Positions 50,538 to 58,393 of a stretch of DNA of 58,393 nt are shown piece by piece. The stretch is from Chrysophaeum taylorii (taxonomy: Eukaryota > Sar > Pelagophyceae > Pelagomonadales > Pelagomonadaceae). The notes under the pieces were generated by a model that worked only from the letters and a program-made list of their open reading frames with translations, ran no database searches and was not told the DNA's origin. Made by a program: the position numbers and the translations under genes. The stretch's first letter is position 1; each line of letters starts with the position of its first letter. The stretch is taken from NCBI GenBank assembly GCA_029834535.1, contig JAQMWT010000147.1, forward strand, positions 1 through 58,393, given 5' to 3'.

Positions 50538-51995
50538 TCAGTCTACTCTAGTTTCCAAAATCTTGGAGATCTGGATGGTCAATTGAATGACATCATTGAG
50601 CGTGAGAGTAGATGCTTTCATATGGGGTGAGGCCTGAGCAAGTTCGACGCTCGTCCGCAGGCGATCAGAATTGAGCCCAGCAATGAAGTGCGAACGGAAC
50701 GCAGCAGGATCCGTATCGCGACCTGACATTGCTCGCCACTGGCCGAATTTCTGCACCCATCGCGCAATATACTTATTCAATGACAAATTCCCTTGCCGTA
50801 AATTGAACCATTCACGTTCAAGCTCCTCAACCGTAGCCCGATGTGGACAAGGAAGCTTTGTCGCCTCTTGCATAGCATCCAGACAGTCCTCATCATGCTG
50901 GCGCAACTCTCTCAGTGTGATGGTCCCATCCTTGTATTGTTTCCACATCTGCGGCCGTTCAGCTTCCCATTTGCGATAAGCTTCCATAGGGGCGAGTTGA
51001 TACTCGCCTCCAATCACGTTCATCGCTATTGAGGGTTTATCAATCTTGCCTTCCATCATACGCCGCAATTGCATCCACCACGCGTCCACCTCATCACGGT
51101 CCTTAGTAATTTGCCCATTGAGATTCGAAAACGTGATACGTGTCATACCAGCAGCTCCCTTCTTGACATGAAGTATCTCTTCTTCGTCACGAGGACGCGC
51201 CGAACCGGGGTCAGTATGATGGTGCGGGGTAGGCTCCGGTCGACTTCGCGGTGGCTGATCATCGGTTAGTGCCGATACAGCGTCATCATCGTCGGGCGTA
51301 ACACGCGTGGCATCAGGAGAGGTTGGCCGTGCCTCTCGAGCATGCGCCTGCATGGATTCCTCCATCATTCGCCGAAGTCGATCGTTGTCGATCCGCTGTC
51401 GCTCCACTTCTGAGCGTTGTTGTTGAGCGTCGCGGCGGGTGTTCTCAAGTTCACGTATGATTTGCTCCATCTGGGACTGGTACATCTCGAATCGTTCGTT
51501 GATGGTCTGCAGAACCTCGGGGTCGATATCCACGCGAAAATCTGTCGCTCTCGTATTCGCAGATGGTGGCCTAGGAGGTGCACTATCCTCTGGTTCACGC
51601 ATCGCCGTAAGCGGTCCGGGTTCCGCTCGAGATGACTCCGTAGCATTCATCGCACGTTCGTAGGGTCGTGCGTACGGGAACGTCGGCTCACCCGGTCTTG
51701 AAGTTGCGTCTGGCGCAACCGTAGCTCCCCCTTCGCCGGCGCGTGGATCCGGAAGGATGACCACGCTTGGGGGGCTGTCGAGGCTATCAGATGATCTTGC
51801 CTCTCTTCCGATGCCACTTTCCTCGGCTTCCGGCCGTTGAAAGGGCGTACTGAACGGTGTTCTTCCAATAGACGCAAATGGAGTCCCTGCACTGAATCGT
51901 TGCAGATGCGCCTGTGCGTCTGCGGTCGTTCTGTCATTGGCCTCTCTGCCATGACCGCGCTCTCCCCGGATAATAGGCTTAATCCGGACGCTCAC
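50538..51995 (-). CDS. Gag protein of the gag-only element
   Basis: The open frame covers 485 codons from just after a TGA; its first codon is GTG and the first in-frame ATG is at 51650 (MNATESSRAEPG), which would give 371 residues. The start is therefore uncertain. Residues ~160-215 form a coiled coil (MEQIIRELENTRRDAQQQRS). Residues ~285-480 are a typical retrotransposon Gag/capsid fold region: MTRITFSNLNGQITKDRDEV, EAYRKWEAERPQMWKQYKDG, ELEREWFNLRQGNLSLNKYI and FRSHFIAGLNSDRLRTSVEL. No CCHC zinc knuckle and no protease or RT follow. The frame is intact, in contrast to most ORFs around it. Gag would assemble particles that package this RNA, using another element's enzymes. Confidence 0.85.
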   Translation of the reverse strand: MSVRIKPIIRGERGHGREANDRTTADAQAHLQRFSAGTPFASIGRTPFSTPFQRPEAEESGIGREARSSDSLDSPPSVVILPDPRAGEGGATVAPDATSRPGEPTFPYARPYERAMNATESSRAEPGPLTAMREPEDSAPPRPPSANTRATDFRVDIDPEVLQTINERFEMYQSQMEQIIRELENTRRDAQQQRSEVERQRIDNDRLRRMMEESMQAHAREARPTSPDATRVTPDDDDAVSALTDDQPPRSRPEPTPHHHTDPGSARPRDEEEILHVKKGAAGMTRITFSNLNGQITKDRDEVDAWWMQLRRMMEGKIDKPSIAMNVIGGEYQLAPMEAYRKWEAERPQMWKQYKDGTITLRELRQHDEDCLDAMQEATKLPCPHRATVEELEREWFNLRQGNLSLNKYIARWVQKFGQWRAMSGRDTDPAAFRSHFIAGLNSDRLRTSVELAQASPHMKASTLTLNDVIQLTIQISKILETRVD

Positions 51996-52395
51996 AACTC
52001 ACTTGTTGTATTCTTTTCGTCAGACGACAATTGCCGGCAGCCGTCTGACTGCGCGCTGTACCGGTGCGCTGGTCTTACGGAAGTACTTGCCTTGCGCGTG
52101 AAGACTATGGACGGCCTTCCCGGTGCTGTCGCTCGCCGTCAGGGAGGTGGTCTGCCTCGCGCGAGCTAGGTTAGGACTTATAACAATGCCTTGCGATATG
52201 CAAAAGTATGCAAAATGAGTCGTAGTGACTCCGCTCCCCGTTCGATCCGAATCACGTAAAATGAACCCCGCGGCGGTACCCGTGATCCTCTGGATCTTCA
52301 CCCACAAATGCGTCGGCTTCGCACTCACTCGACCGTTACGAACCGACTCGCCGCCGAGAAACAGGAGATCGATAGTCCGGTAGTTGGACTATCGA

Positions 52396-52413
52396 TTCCC
52401 GTTCCTGAGACCA
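52396..52413 (-). promoter_or_regulatory. Primer-binding site of the gag-only element
   Basis: On the minus strand TGGTCTCAGGAACGGGAA starts one base after the 5' LTR. Its complement reads as a tRNA 3' end (TTCCCGTTCCTGAGACCA), with a T-arm-like CGATTCC just upstream. The tRNA species is not identified. Confidence 0.65.
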
Positions 52414-52414
52414 C

Positions 52415-52744
52415 TGTAGTGGTTTTCTCAGATACCCGCCCCTCCTGGCCGGACCGGGGGCCTCAACAACCCTTCCTCCCAACCCGAACCGCGGGTGAAA
52501 CCACCACACGCCCGATCTCGGCGTGATACCTCACGCCATCAAGAAATCGGACAATCAAAAGAGGGTAATAGCAAGAAGACATCAAGAAAGCAACACAAAT
52601 GTCTGGTACATAGGGTTCAGTGGAAGCGCAGGTGAGGGTGTCAAGATGACACCCCCCCCATAATTGCAAGGTCAGTACCAGGGCAACAACCAGGATAAGT
52701 CATGTGGCAGGCACGCAAGTGGGGGAATGGGCGTTACTGCCACA
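52415..52744 (-). repeat. 5' LTR of the gag-only element
   Basis: 330 bp, beginning TGTGGCAGTAACGCCC on the minus strand at 52744. Confidence 0.95.
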
Positions 52745-53048
52745 CCCCCGCCTTGTCCTGAACCTCGACGAGACGCCCCAGTTCGTGGACTACGCCGACA
52801 ACAAAAGGAACGCCAAGACAAAGTTTGGGGCCGGCAAGGGTGACGTCTGTTGGGCTGAGGCCTTTGACTACCGCGAGTGCAACACTGCCATCATGTGCTG
52901 GGGCCTGTGCGGGCCGCGATGGACGCGGTTGTCTCGTCATGCTTCGAGGCGTGGCAGCGCTGCAAGGACGGCTGCGTCTGCGGCCTTGACAACGGCGCCG
53001 TGTGCGACGCCAGCAAACTCAAGTACTGGGAGATCTGCGGGGACCTCA

Positions 53049-53340
53049 TGTGGCGGCAACTCCTGACCGCTAAGGCTTACCCCCCCTCTCTCGAGGCTTG
53101 ATACCCGTTCAACGGGACACCTTTCCCGATCTTTTTAGTGACATCATACCTCTCTTTTGTGAGAAGCATTCTTGCTGTATTCTTGTAGTTTCCTTGCTAT
53201 CATATTCCATCTCTCCATCTTGTTGAGAGGCTTGGTGAGCGTGAGCAAGGTGTGTGGCGAGCTTATCCGACCCCGCGTCCGTGTTTTCCTCGTTCAGTGA
53301 GGTCTCGGACGAGTCGGTGAGTACCCCCTTTGTCACCCGG
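53049..53340 (+). repeat. 5' LTR of Gypsy copy 2
   Basis: Uninterrupted here; contains CCCGTTCAACGGGAC, the target site of the TRIM in copy 1. The 3' border is estimated, because the other LTR lies outside the window and no TGG primer site was found after it. Confidence 0.6.
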
Positions 53341-53384
53341 GGGTCGGGAAGGTTTTTTCTGTGCCGCCATACGTGGTGGAGGAT

Positions 53385-53696
53385 ATGAGATCGTGCGACT
53401 ACATCGGTCGCCGACGAGCGAGTGCTGCCGTACGTGTTGTATTACGAGGTCCGGATTTGTACGTGCGCCCTGATCAAGCACACGGAGTTCCATTGGACCG
53501 GTTTGCGTTGAGAATATACGCGAACGTTGTTTGTGTTCGTACGATCCGAGTGACGACGAACACGCGTGCGAGTTGGAAATCGCAGCGCATTCTCCCGGGA
53601 ATTGATTTTGGTATAGCTGAACGGTGGAAGCTGTTTAGCGAGTGGGATCGCTACCCATGGGCATTTTCGAATTGCCAGCGGATTGGAATTCCGTGA
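53385..53696 (+). CDS. Leader ORF, copy 2
   Basis: 103 codons from MRSCDYIGRRRAS to CQRIGIP, differing from the copy-1 ORF by Trp for Arg and Ser for Leu near the end. Confidence 0.45.
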   Translation: MRSCDYIGRRRASAAVRVVLRGPDLYVRPDQAHGVPLDRFALRIYANVVCVRTIRVTTNTRASWKSQRILPGIDFGIAERWKLFSEWDRYPWAFSNCQRIGIP

Positions 53697-53802
53697 GTGC
53701 TGTTTTTACAGCGACAGATAGCGTTGTTGGAATCAACGTGAATTACTTCGAGTGATCGGATCCGGACGTGTTTCGAGATTATTGATCGATATTTAATACG
53801 GT

Positions 53803-55739
53803 ATGGAGATAAACGCAGACGTGCGTAAGGAAGAATCTCCTCCAGTTCTTCCCGCCGCCCCTGAGATAGGCCGCGAGGAAGGTGAATTAAGAGAGGCCGA
53901 GGCAGTCGACGTTGCTGACGTGCCCCCTGATGTGCCTCCGGATACTGCCATTTTTTTGCCGTTGAGTCCAACGACTCCGGACCGTGGCGAGCGTGTTACT
54001 ATTGAGCGCGGATCTGCAGCCCGAAGTCGACTTCGTGACGACCTCGAGCAGAGACGTCGCGAAAATGAACGATTAGCTGAGCGTTTTGCCAGCAAGGTGC
54101 GGATAAACCGTTTGGGAATACGGATCCGCTGATCTTACGAGATCCTTTTTTGTGGGGCAAGAGAACGTGCCCGCACTGTGGGTTCTTCTGGACCACCCAT
54201 GATGAAGATGAACACGGAAATCGCGTAGTTTGCAACCGCGATCCGGATCGTTACTGCTGTGCGATGTGGAAGCGAATTCGTAAGCAGAAGAAGCAGCCCA
54301 TATCGCGGTCCGATTGGGCGAAGCGTGATGATGCATCTCATGCGAACGCCACGCACGGATCGGAGCCTTCTAATGAAATTCAAACGGCCCTCACCGATCT
54401 TGGAACCACAACGGCGACCATGGTGAGCGAGGTCAGAAGCATCAAGGATACTACGTCGTTTTCTACACGACAGCGAGACGGACGATCACCTTCTAGACCA
54501 TCGTCACGCCGACATCGAAGCCAGAGCCCTAATCGAAAAGCCCATACTGCTCAAGACAGCCCGAGTCCTTACCGTCACCGGAGCTCTAGTCGAAATTCGC
54601 GCCGGCGCCGACGTCATCGACATTACTACGGCGAGTATGACGGAGGCAGATATCAGGATAGTTCGGGACATTCGAGCGCAACTTTCGCGTTCCAATCTTT
54701 ATGCGACGCGCCGCCAATGTCGGGGGTTGTCTTTTACCCGACGGCGCGCCCTACCCGAGTCTCCGATGATGTTGCCGATGTCGCTGTGACGAGCAGCCAT
54801 CGTTTGCAACAGGAGCAACATACCACCAACGCTCGGATCGTTCGGTGGCCTTCTACATCGTATGTGGAAGCAATGTCAGATGCTACTTGGGATTCTCCGC
54901 ACTACTGGGAAGACTCAGATTCGGAGACCGACGAACCCATGCCGCAGGTTCCAGTGTCCCCCCATTCGTCAATGTGCATGTCTTGCAGGGCAGTTCACGA
55001 TGATGACGTTAGACCTTTTGAGTTGACGTCGGGGACGACGTCTTCTTTTCCTACGGGGCCCCCCGAGACCGTTTTAGCCGATGTTTTAGCCGATACCGTT
55101 TTAGTCGCAGCAGAGCAGACCACAGCGGCGCCGATGGAGGAGAAGTTGACGGGAATGTCCGATTTGTTGGACGAGAAACGATTACCAGAAGAGATAAAGG
55201 AGGAGATATATGTACCTCCGATTGAGAAGTGTCAGAATTTGTTGTCAGCGAAACTGGGGAATGAAGAAGCAGCCGAAGCGACGAGCGCCAATATAGATTC
55301 AGCGGCGAGATGTAGTACGCCAGATATAGCAGCGGTGACGATGCAGATTCCGGGCGATGCGAAACCGGAGATACGATGTCATCACACTGAACTGTCGCCG
55401 AGCGATGGGGAAAAGATCGAGCATGACCTCATCACCATCGGTTGCCTGGACCCTGGTACCCTTACGTTTATAGTGGGTCATATTTATAGACGACGAGACG
55501 AGCCGAAGTTTGCAACGACTTTAGGCGTGGATGGAATGGCTGATGTCTCTTATATTTGTAGTGGGGTGGTTGAAAAACTGGAAAAGGATAGCATCATCCT
55601 TGACCGGGGCGATCTTCCAGTCGAGCGCACTTTGTATGGGCCAGGATTGAACAAAACGACTATCCACCAATGGGCTGCATTGCGGATTGCGCTTGCGGAC
55701 GACGTTGCCGTTCCAGTTGTTGCTATTGTGCCGAACTAA
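53803..55739 (+). pseudogene. Gag-protease of Gypsy copy 2, internally deleted
   Basis: ATG at 53803; the N-terminus reads through LPLSPTTPDRGERVTIERG without the frameshift of copy 1. At ~54090 the sequence jumps from LAERFA to the codons before the Cys-rich finger, deleting ~1.2 kb between short similar sequences (GCCAGCAAG / GCCAAGCAAG) and shifting the frame. From 54150 to 55739 one frame runs from the finger (CPHCGFFWTTHDEDEHGNR) through the SR tract and acidic linker into GVDGMADVSYICSG. This shows that Gag and the retropepsin-like domain are a single ORF. It ends where two bases are lost in VAIVPN-stop (copy 1: VAIVADTNHLF). Confidence 0.85.
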
Positions 55740-57830
55740 TCATCTATTTTTGCTGGGAGCGCACGATATTCGGGTGTTTGGAGCCATAGTGGACTACCCG
55801 CGGAATCGCATTGCGTTTCTACGCACACAAGTCGTTTACGGGCGCAAGAAGTTAAAGGTGCAGGATCGACGAGTAGATTATCCGATTTTGACGTTCAGAA
55901 CAACTTATGACGAGCGCAATCCCGTGGTAGTTCAGGTTTATGGCAACAGCACCGTGCGATGCAACAAAGCCTGCACAGTAGAGAACCGAGTCTACGCTCG
56001 CTTGTGCAAGATTGAAGACCTCCAGCGTCCACCGCCGAAACGAGCGGGAGCTTCGACGACTTGGGGAGTCCCTCCAGTTACGCCTTCTCAAAGTTCGAAC
56101 AGCGATGCCTATGAAGTGATAGCCTATGCTGCGCGCACGATGAAGGTCGAGCCTGGGCGCACCTACTGCGTGCCAGTCGCTCTTTCAGAGCCCGTGGAAA
56201 CTGGGCAAGTTTTCGTTGCTACGTCTTCTGGGTACGAGCAACTCGGGTAGCCGAAGGAATGTGTTCTTCTCCTGAGGATCATGATAAGTCGCAGCTCGAG
56301 TGGCGATATCTTCTACCCAGGATGTGCCGACCGTGATCACTCAAGGTGAAGTCCTTGCTTTGGGCGATATTGTTCGTTTTGATGACGAGCTGAATGCTGT
56401 GACGGTCGACGATTTAACGAAGGATGGTGAAGCCGAATCTAACAAGGCTAGCCTATCATTCACTGTTTCGGTCGCAAGCCATCTTACTCAAGGCGATGCG
56501 GCTCCCTGAACCGATGCTTTTGAGCTCAGTACAGAAGGAGTCTCCTTCTGCCGATACGAAGAAGAGTTCTCGTCAAGAATCGCTCGGCAACGACGATTTC
56601 GACCGACGAACTGACGAGGAGGAAAAGAAATGCCGAGAAGTTACAGAATGCGAGATTCGCCGAAGGTTTGAAAAGGTCCACTGGGTGCCGATCACGTATC
56701 GCAAGGTTGTGATGCTCTTCAGCGGCGCCGGAGGAAGTACTTTAGGACTGCAACGAGCGAACGAGTTGTGCGGACGTCGTTTCGAGTCGTCCTTGCTCTT
56801 GACTCTTCAACAGCTGCCAACAAGGTTCATCAGAAGAATTTTCCGAAGATACCTATGGTCCAGCACACGCTCTGTGGACGATATGACTCGACCCTCCGTT
56901 GATCAAGGCTTATTTGCCTGAAGCGGAATGGTCATCGTCGATGTGTATAGCGTCTCCGCCCTGCGTTCATTCCGCACTCTGCAACTTGACATCCAGAGAT
57001 GCTGGCAAGGGTGTTACGGCCACTAACTGGACGATGAAGTTGTGCAAGATGGCTGGCTTCATGATGTGGCTGATTGAACAGGAGGTGTCCATTATTTCGT
57101 ATATAGCGCGCTTACACCCTTACGTGTACGTCGTCAATTTTCATGATATCACACCCACTCTGATGAGCTCTCGCGTGCGATTGTTGGTTCCAGTCACCCA
57201 CTGCACTTGCAAGAGGCTCCGAAGACATGTGTGAACATGCAACAAGAGTTTGCTGCAGCTTTAGGTTATGCTCATGAACGCCACCTGCCCCAGCTGAATA
57301 ATCTTGGCCTCCCCGAGAAGCAACAGATACGGCTTACACCGTTACGCGGGTTCCTCTTCGTTTGGGACCGCTCCGCTCGGACACTCAGCCTTCGACTCTC
57401 GAGATGACGGCCGAGTTGCTCACGATGCCGGTGGATCATGATTGGGCTAGCTTTGTCTAAGACAGTATTCTGTTCAAATCAACATTTAGCGTCTGTCGTC
57501 CCTCCAGATACTCTTGCGATTTTAGCAGTCGATCTGCACAACTCCGTGACCAGAGGTTTCCGCCAAAGTGGTGAAGTCCTGCCGACCGCGTTGAGCCCGA
57601 CAGATCGATCCTTTGAGCAGTATTTGCGAATCTCCGACACCACCTTTCGTCACGTACAGATTCCGCTGTTAAATACGCGTACTCGTGTCGTTAAGTGGGT
57701 GTCAAAGATGATCTCCAGGTCCACCTAAAGGGGAACCGCCAGAAGTTCCTATGCTTCCGCTTCCAACAGATGCGCCGGGGACGGCTCATGCTTTTTCTGC
57801 TGCCCCCCCCGACAATCAAAAGTGGACGTT
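55740..57830 (+). pseudogene. Protease end, linker and C5 DNA methyltransferase of Gypsy copy 2
   Basis: The same domain order as copy 1 with about six frameshifts. LFLLGAHDIRVFGAIVDYPR ends the retropepsin-like part. Motif I (VVMLFSGAGGSTLGLQ) is at 56706-56753 and motif IV (CIASPPCVHSALCN) has its catalytic Cys codon at 56962-56964. Motif VI-like WLIEQE, motif VIII-like MSSRVRLLV and motif X-like LASVVPPDTLA follow. The motifs survive although the frame does not, consistent with decay of a once functional domain. The run at the junction to RT has eight C here, against seven in copy 1. Confidence 0.88.
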
Positions 57831-58393
57831 CCGCCGGATCCTGAACCTGAACAGGAGCCGAAGTAGGGAGCGAGCCGAATGTGCGCGTCAAAGGTGAAAG
57901 ATCAATAAGAGCCACACTGAGGTGAGGTTCAAATACGAAGAAAAGTTCGATGTGCCATGGAAGGATGCGCCGCGCGATGCGGGCGGTGTACCGTTGCCGC
58001 AGACTCCCGAGCACGTCATGGACAATGATGCGATGAAGTCGTAATTTCGACGAAGGGAGAAGTCGAAAAAGGTTGTTCGAGATCTCTAGGAATTCCGACA
58101 ACCCGCATCTGGATGATGATGCGAAGATGATGTTGAGCCACTGCGTGCAATACGCGTGGGCTTTCTTTTATCCGATTATGAGACCCGTGGACTCGCCACC
58201 GGTTTCTTTACGATTTAAGAACGCAAACCCACGACCGATCAAGATGACTGCCTTATAGGTTGACGCCAGCAAAGCTCGAGTGTTCAGAAAGCAGATCAAC
58301 TGAGTGGTGTCGCGATGGAGTCATCCGAACGGCGAACTCTCCGTGGGGGATTTCCCTTTCCTGAGGCTGCCTAAGAAGGGAGCCGAGGGCTTT
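57831..58393 (+). pseudogene. Start of the Gypsy reverse transcriptase, truncated by the window
   Basis: Matches residues ~45-230 of the copy-1 RT frame (FKYEEKFDVPWKDAPRDA, NPHLDDDAKMMLSHCVQYAW, PVDSPPVSLRFKNANPRPIK). Stops and small indels (TAG at ~57866, frameshifts near 58040, 58065 and 58330) disable it. Confidence 0.8.

Larger units (their letters stand above)
49927..52744 (-). mobile_element. Gag-only LTR retrotransposon (TR-GAG-like), nearly intact
   Basis: Two 330-bp LTRs (49927-50256 and 52415-52744) differ at six positions (98.2% identity by hand alignment). Ends are TGTGGCAGTAACGCCC and CCACTACA in element orientation. The flanks have four and five C; pogo copy A has five at the same site, so the duplication is CCCC (or five bases with one mismatch). 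The primer-binding site follows the 5' LTR by one base (52396-52413), and a purine-rich stretch (AGTAGGGGGC) precedes the 3' LTR. The 2,158-bp interior encodes only Gag, so pol must be supplied in trans. Confidence 0.9.
49249..53046 (+). pseudogene. pogo-like transposase split by a retrotransposon
   Basis: Part one (49249-49926): basic N-terminus (KRQREKTAPKRVFNKITAAL), a helical region (NKHQQQKVFAEALAYCEKEG), and the helix-turn-helix SLTPKEEQAPVKWIVESNKA with RRLQNRRGGRKKV; a frameshift lies near 49685. Part two (52745-53046) continues exactly where copy A predicts: LVLNLDETPQFVDYADNKRN, KTKFGAGKGDVCWAEAFDYR and CNTAIMCWGLCG, with the first catalytic Asp in NLDET. The gene ends where Gypsy copy 2 begins. 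Confidence 0.65.
49104..53048 (+). mobile_element. pogo/Tigger-like transposon, copy B, interrupted
   Basis: Left end CAGGCGGGTCGACACT preceded by TA (49102-49103). A gag-only LTR retrotransposon occupies 49927-52744, and at 53049 the second methyltransferase-Gypsy copy replaces the rest. The pogo right end is outside the window. Confidence 0.75.
53049..58393 (+). mobile_element. Methyltransferase-carrying Gypsy retrotransposon, copy 2 (runs off the window)
   Basis: Begins TGTGGCGGCAACTCCTG at 53049 in pogo copy B and follows copy 1 in order: LTR (to ~53340), leader ORF, Gag, protease, methyltransferase, start of RT. Gag has lost ~1.2 kb at 54090 and many frameshifts are present. Comparison with copy 1 supplies empty sites for three insertions in copy 1. 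Confidence 0.92.

Noticed and set aside
53340..53410. CGACTACA near 53395 as the end of the Gypsy LTR
   Set aside because: It falls inside the leader ORF and no primer-binding site follows; the border stays undefined.

Overview
This is a gene-poor, transposon-dense stretch of a eukaryotic genome. The evidence is APE-type LINE, Ty3/Gypsy, Helitron, hAT, pogo and PIF/Harbinger sequences, GT-AG introns, and a fragment of the CCR4-NOT subunit CNOT11. I see no bacterial operons, and CpG is abundant throughout. The host lineage cannot be fixed. The CNOT11 core is conserved across eukaryotes and looks holozoan-like to me from memory only. Retrotransposons carrying a DNA methyltransferase, the main discovery here, are known from dinoflagellates and charophyte algae.

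Layout. 1-2.1 kb: an unassigned coiled-coil ORF. 2.1-3.5 kb: a tRNA-like sequence and a 5'-truncated pogo element. 3.5-6.5 kb: an unclassified element bounded by inverted arrays of a 13-bp motif. 6.6-8.3 kb: a PIF/Harbinger transposase relic with a convergent SAP-like gene. 8.46-10.9 kb: a TIR element invaded by a small hAT derivative. 11.2-13.5 kb: a second Harbinger-type element carrying a Helitron. 15.2-16.5 kb: a PD-(D/E)XK nuclease-like pseudogene. 17.4-21.1 kb: a LINE inserted into a Gypsy element. 21.1-33.1 kb: that Gypsy element (minus strand). 33.2-34.5 kb: a DDE transposase relic. 34.7-37.0 kb: a Helitron and three short LINE derivatives. 37.7-39.7 kb: a minisatellite and a hAT relic. 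40-44.9 kb: small repeats, a solo LTR and an unrecognised pseudogene. 44.9-45.7 kb: CNOT11 fragment. 45.7-47.3 kb: a third Harbinger-type element. 47.7-48.4 kb: an acidic ORF with a PIP-box-like motif. 49.1-53.0 kb: a second pogo copy split by a gag-only LTR retrotransposon. 53.05 kb to the end: a second copy of the 21-33 kb Gypsy element (plus strand).

The key system is the Gypsy family present twice. Its polyprotein reads Gag - retropepsin-like domain - C5 cytosine DNA methyltransferase - reverse transcriptase - RNase H - integrase. The methyltransferase has motif I, the catalytic Pro-Pro-Cys of motif IV, and recognisable motifs VI, VIII, IX and X. Both copies are disabled by insertions, stops and frameshifts. 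Around them is a guild of small LTR elements: a gag-only element with 330-bp LTRs, a ~450-bp TRIM with 94-bp LTRs, and a solo TRIM LTR. Their LTRs begin with nearly the same ~12-15 bases as the methyltransferase-carrying element, so one integrase may mobilise them all.

Insertion order can be read from empty sites. The Gypsy element landed first. A TRIM then entered its 5' LTR and a Helitron entered the TRIM. A second Helitron entered the integrase codons, a LINE entered the integrase C-terminus, and a LINE-derived short element entered the LINE.
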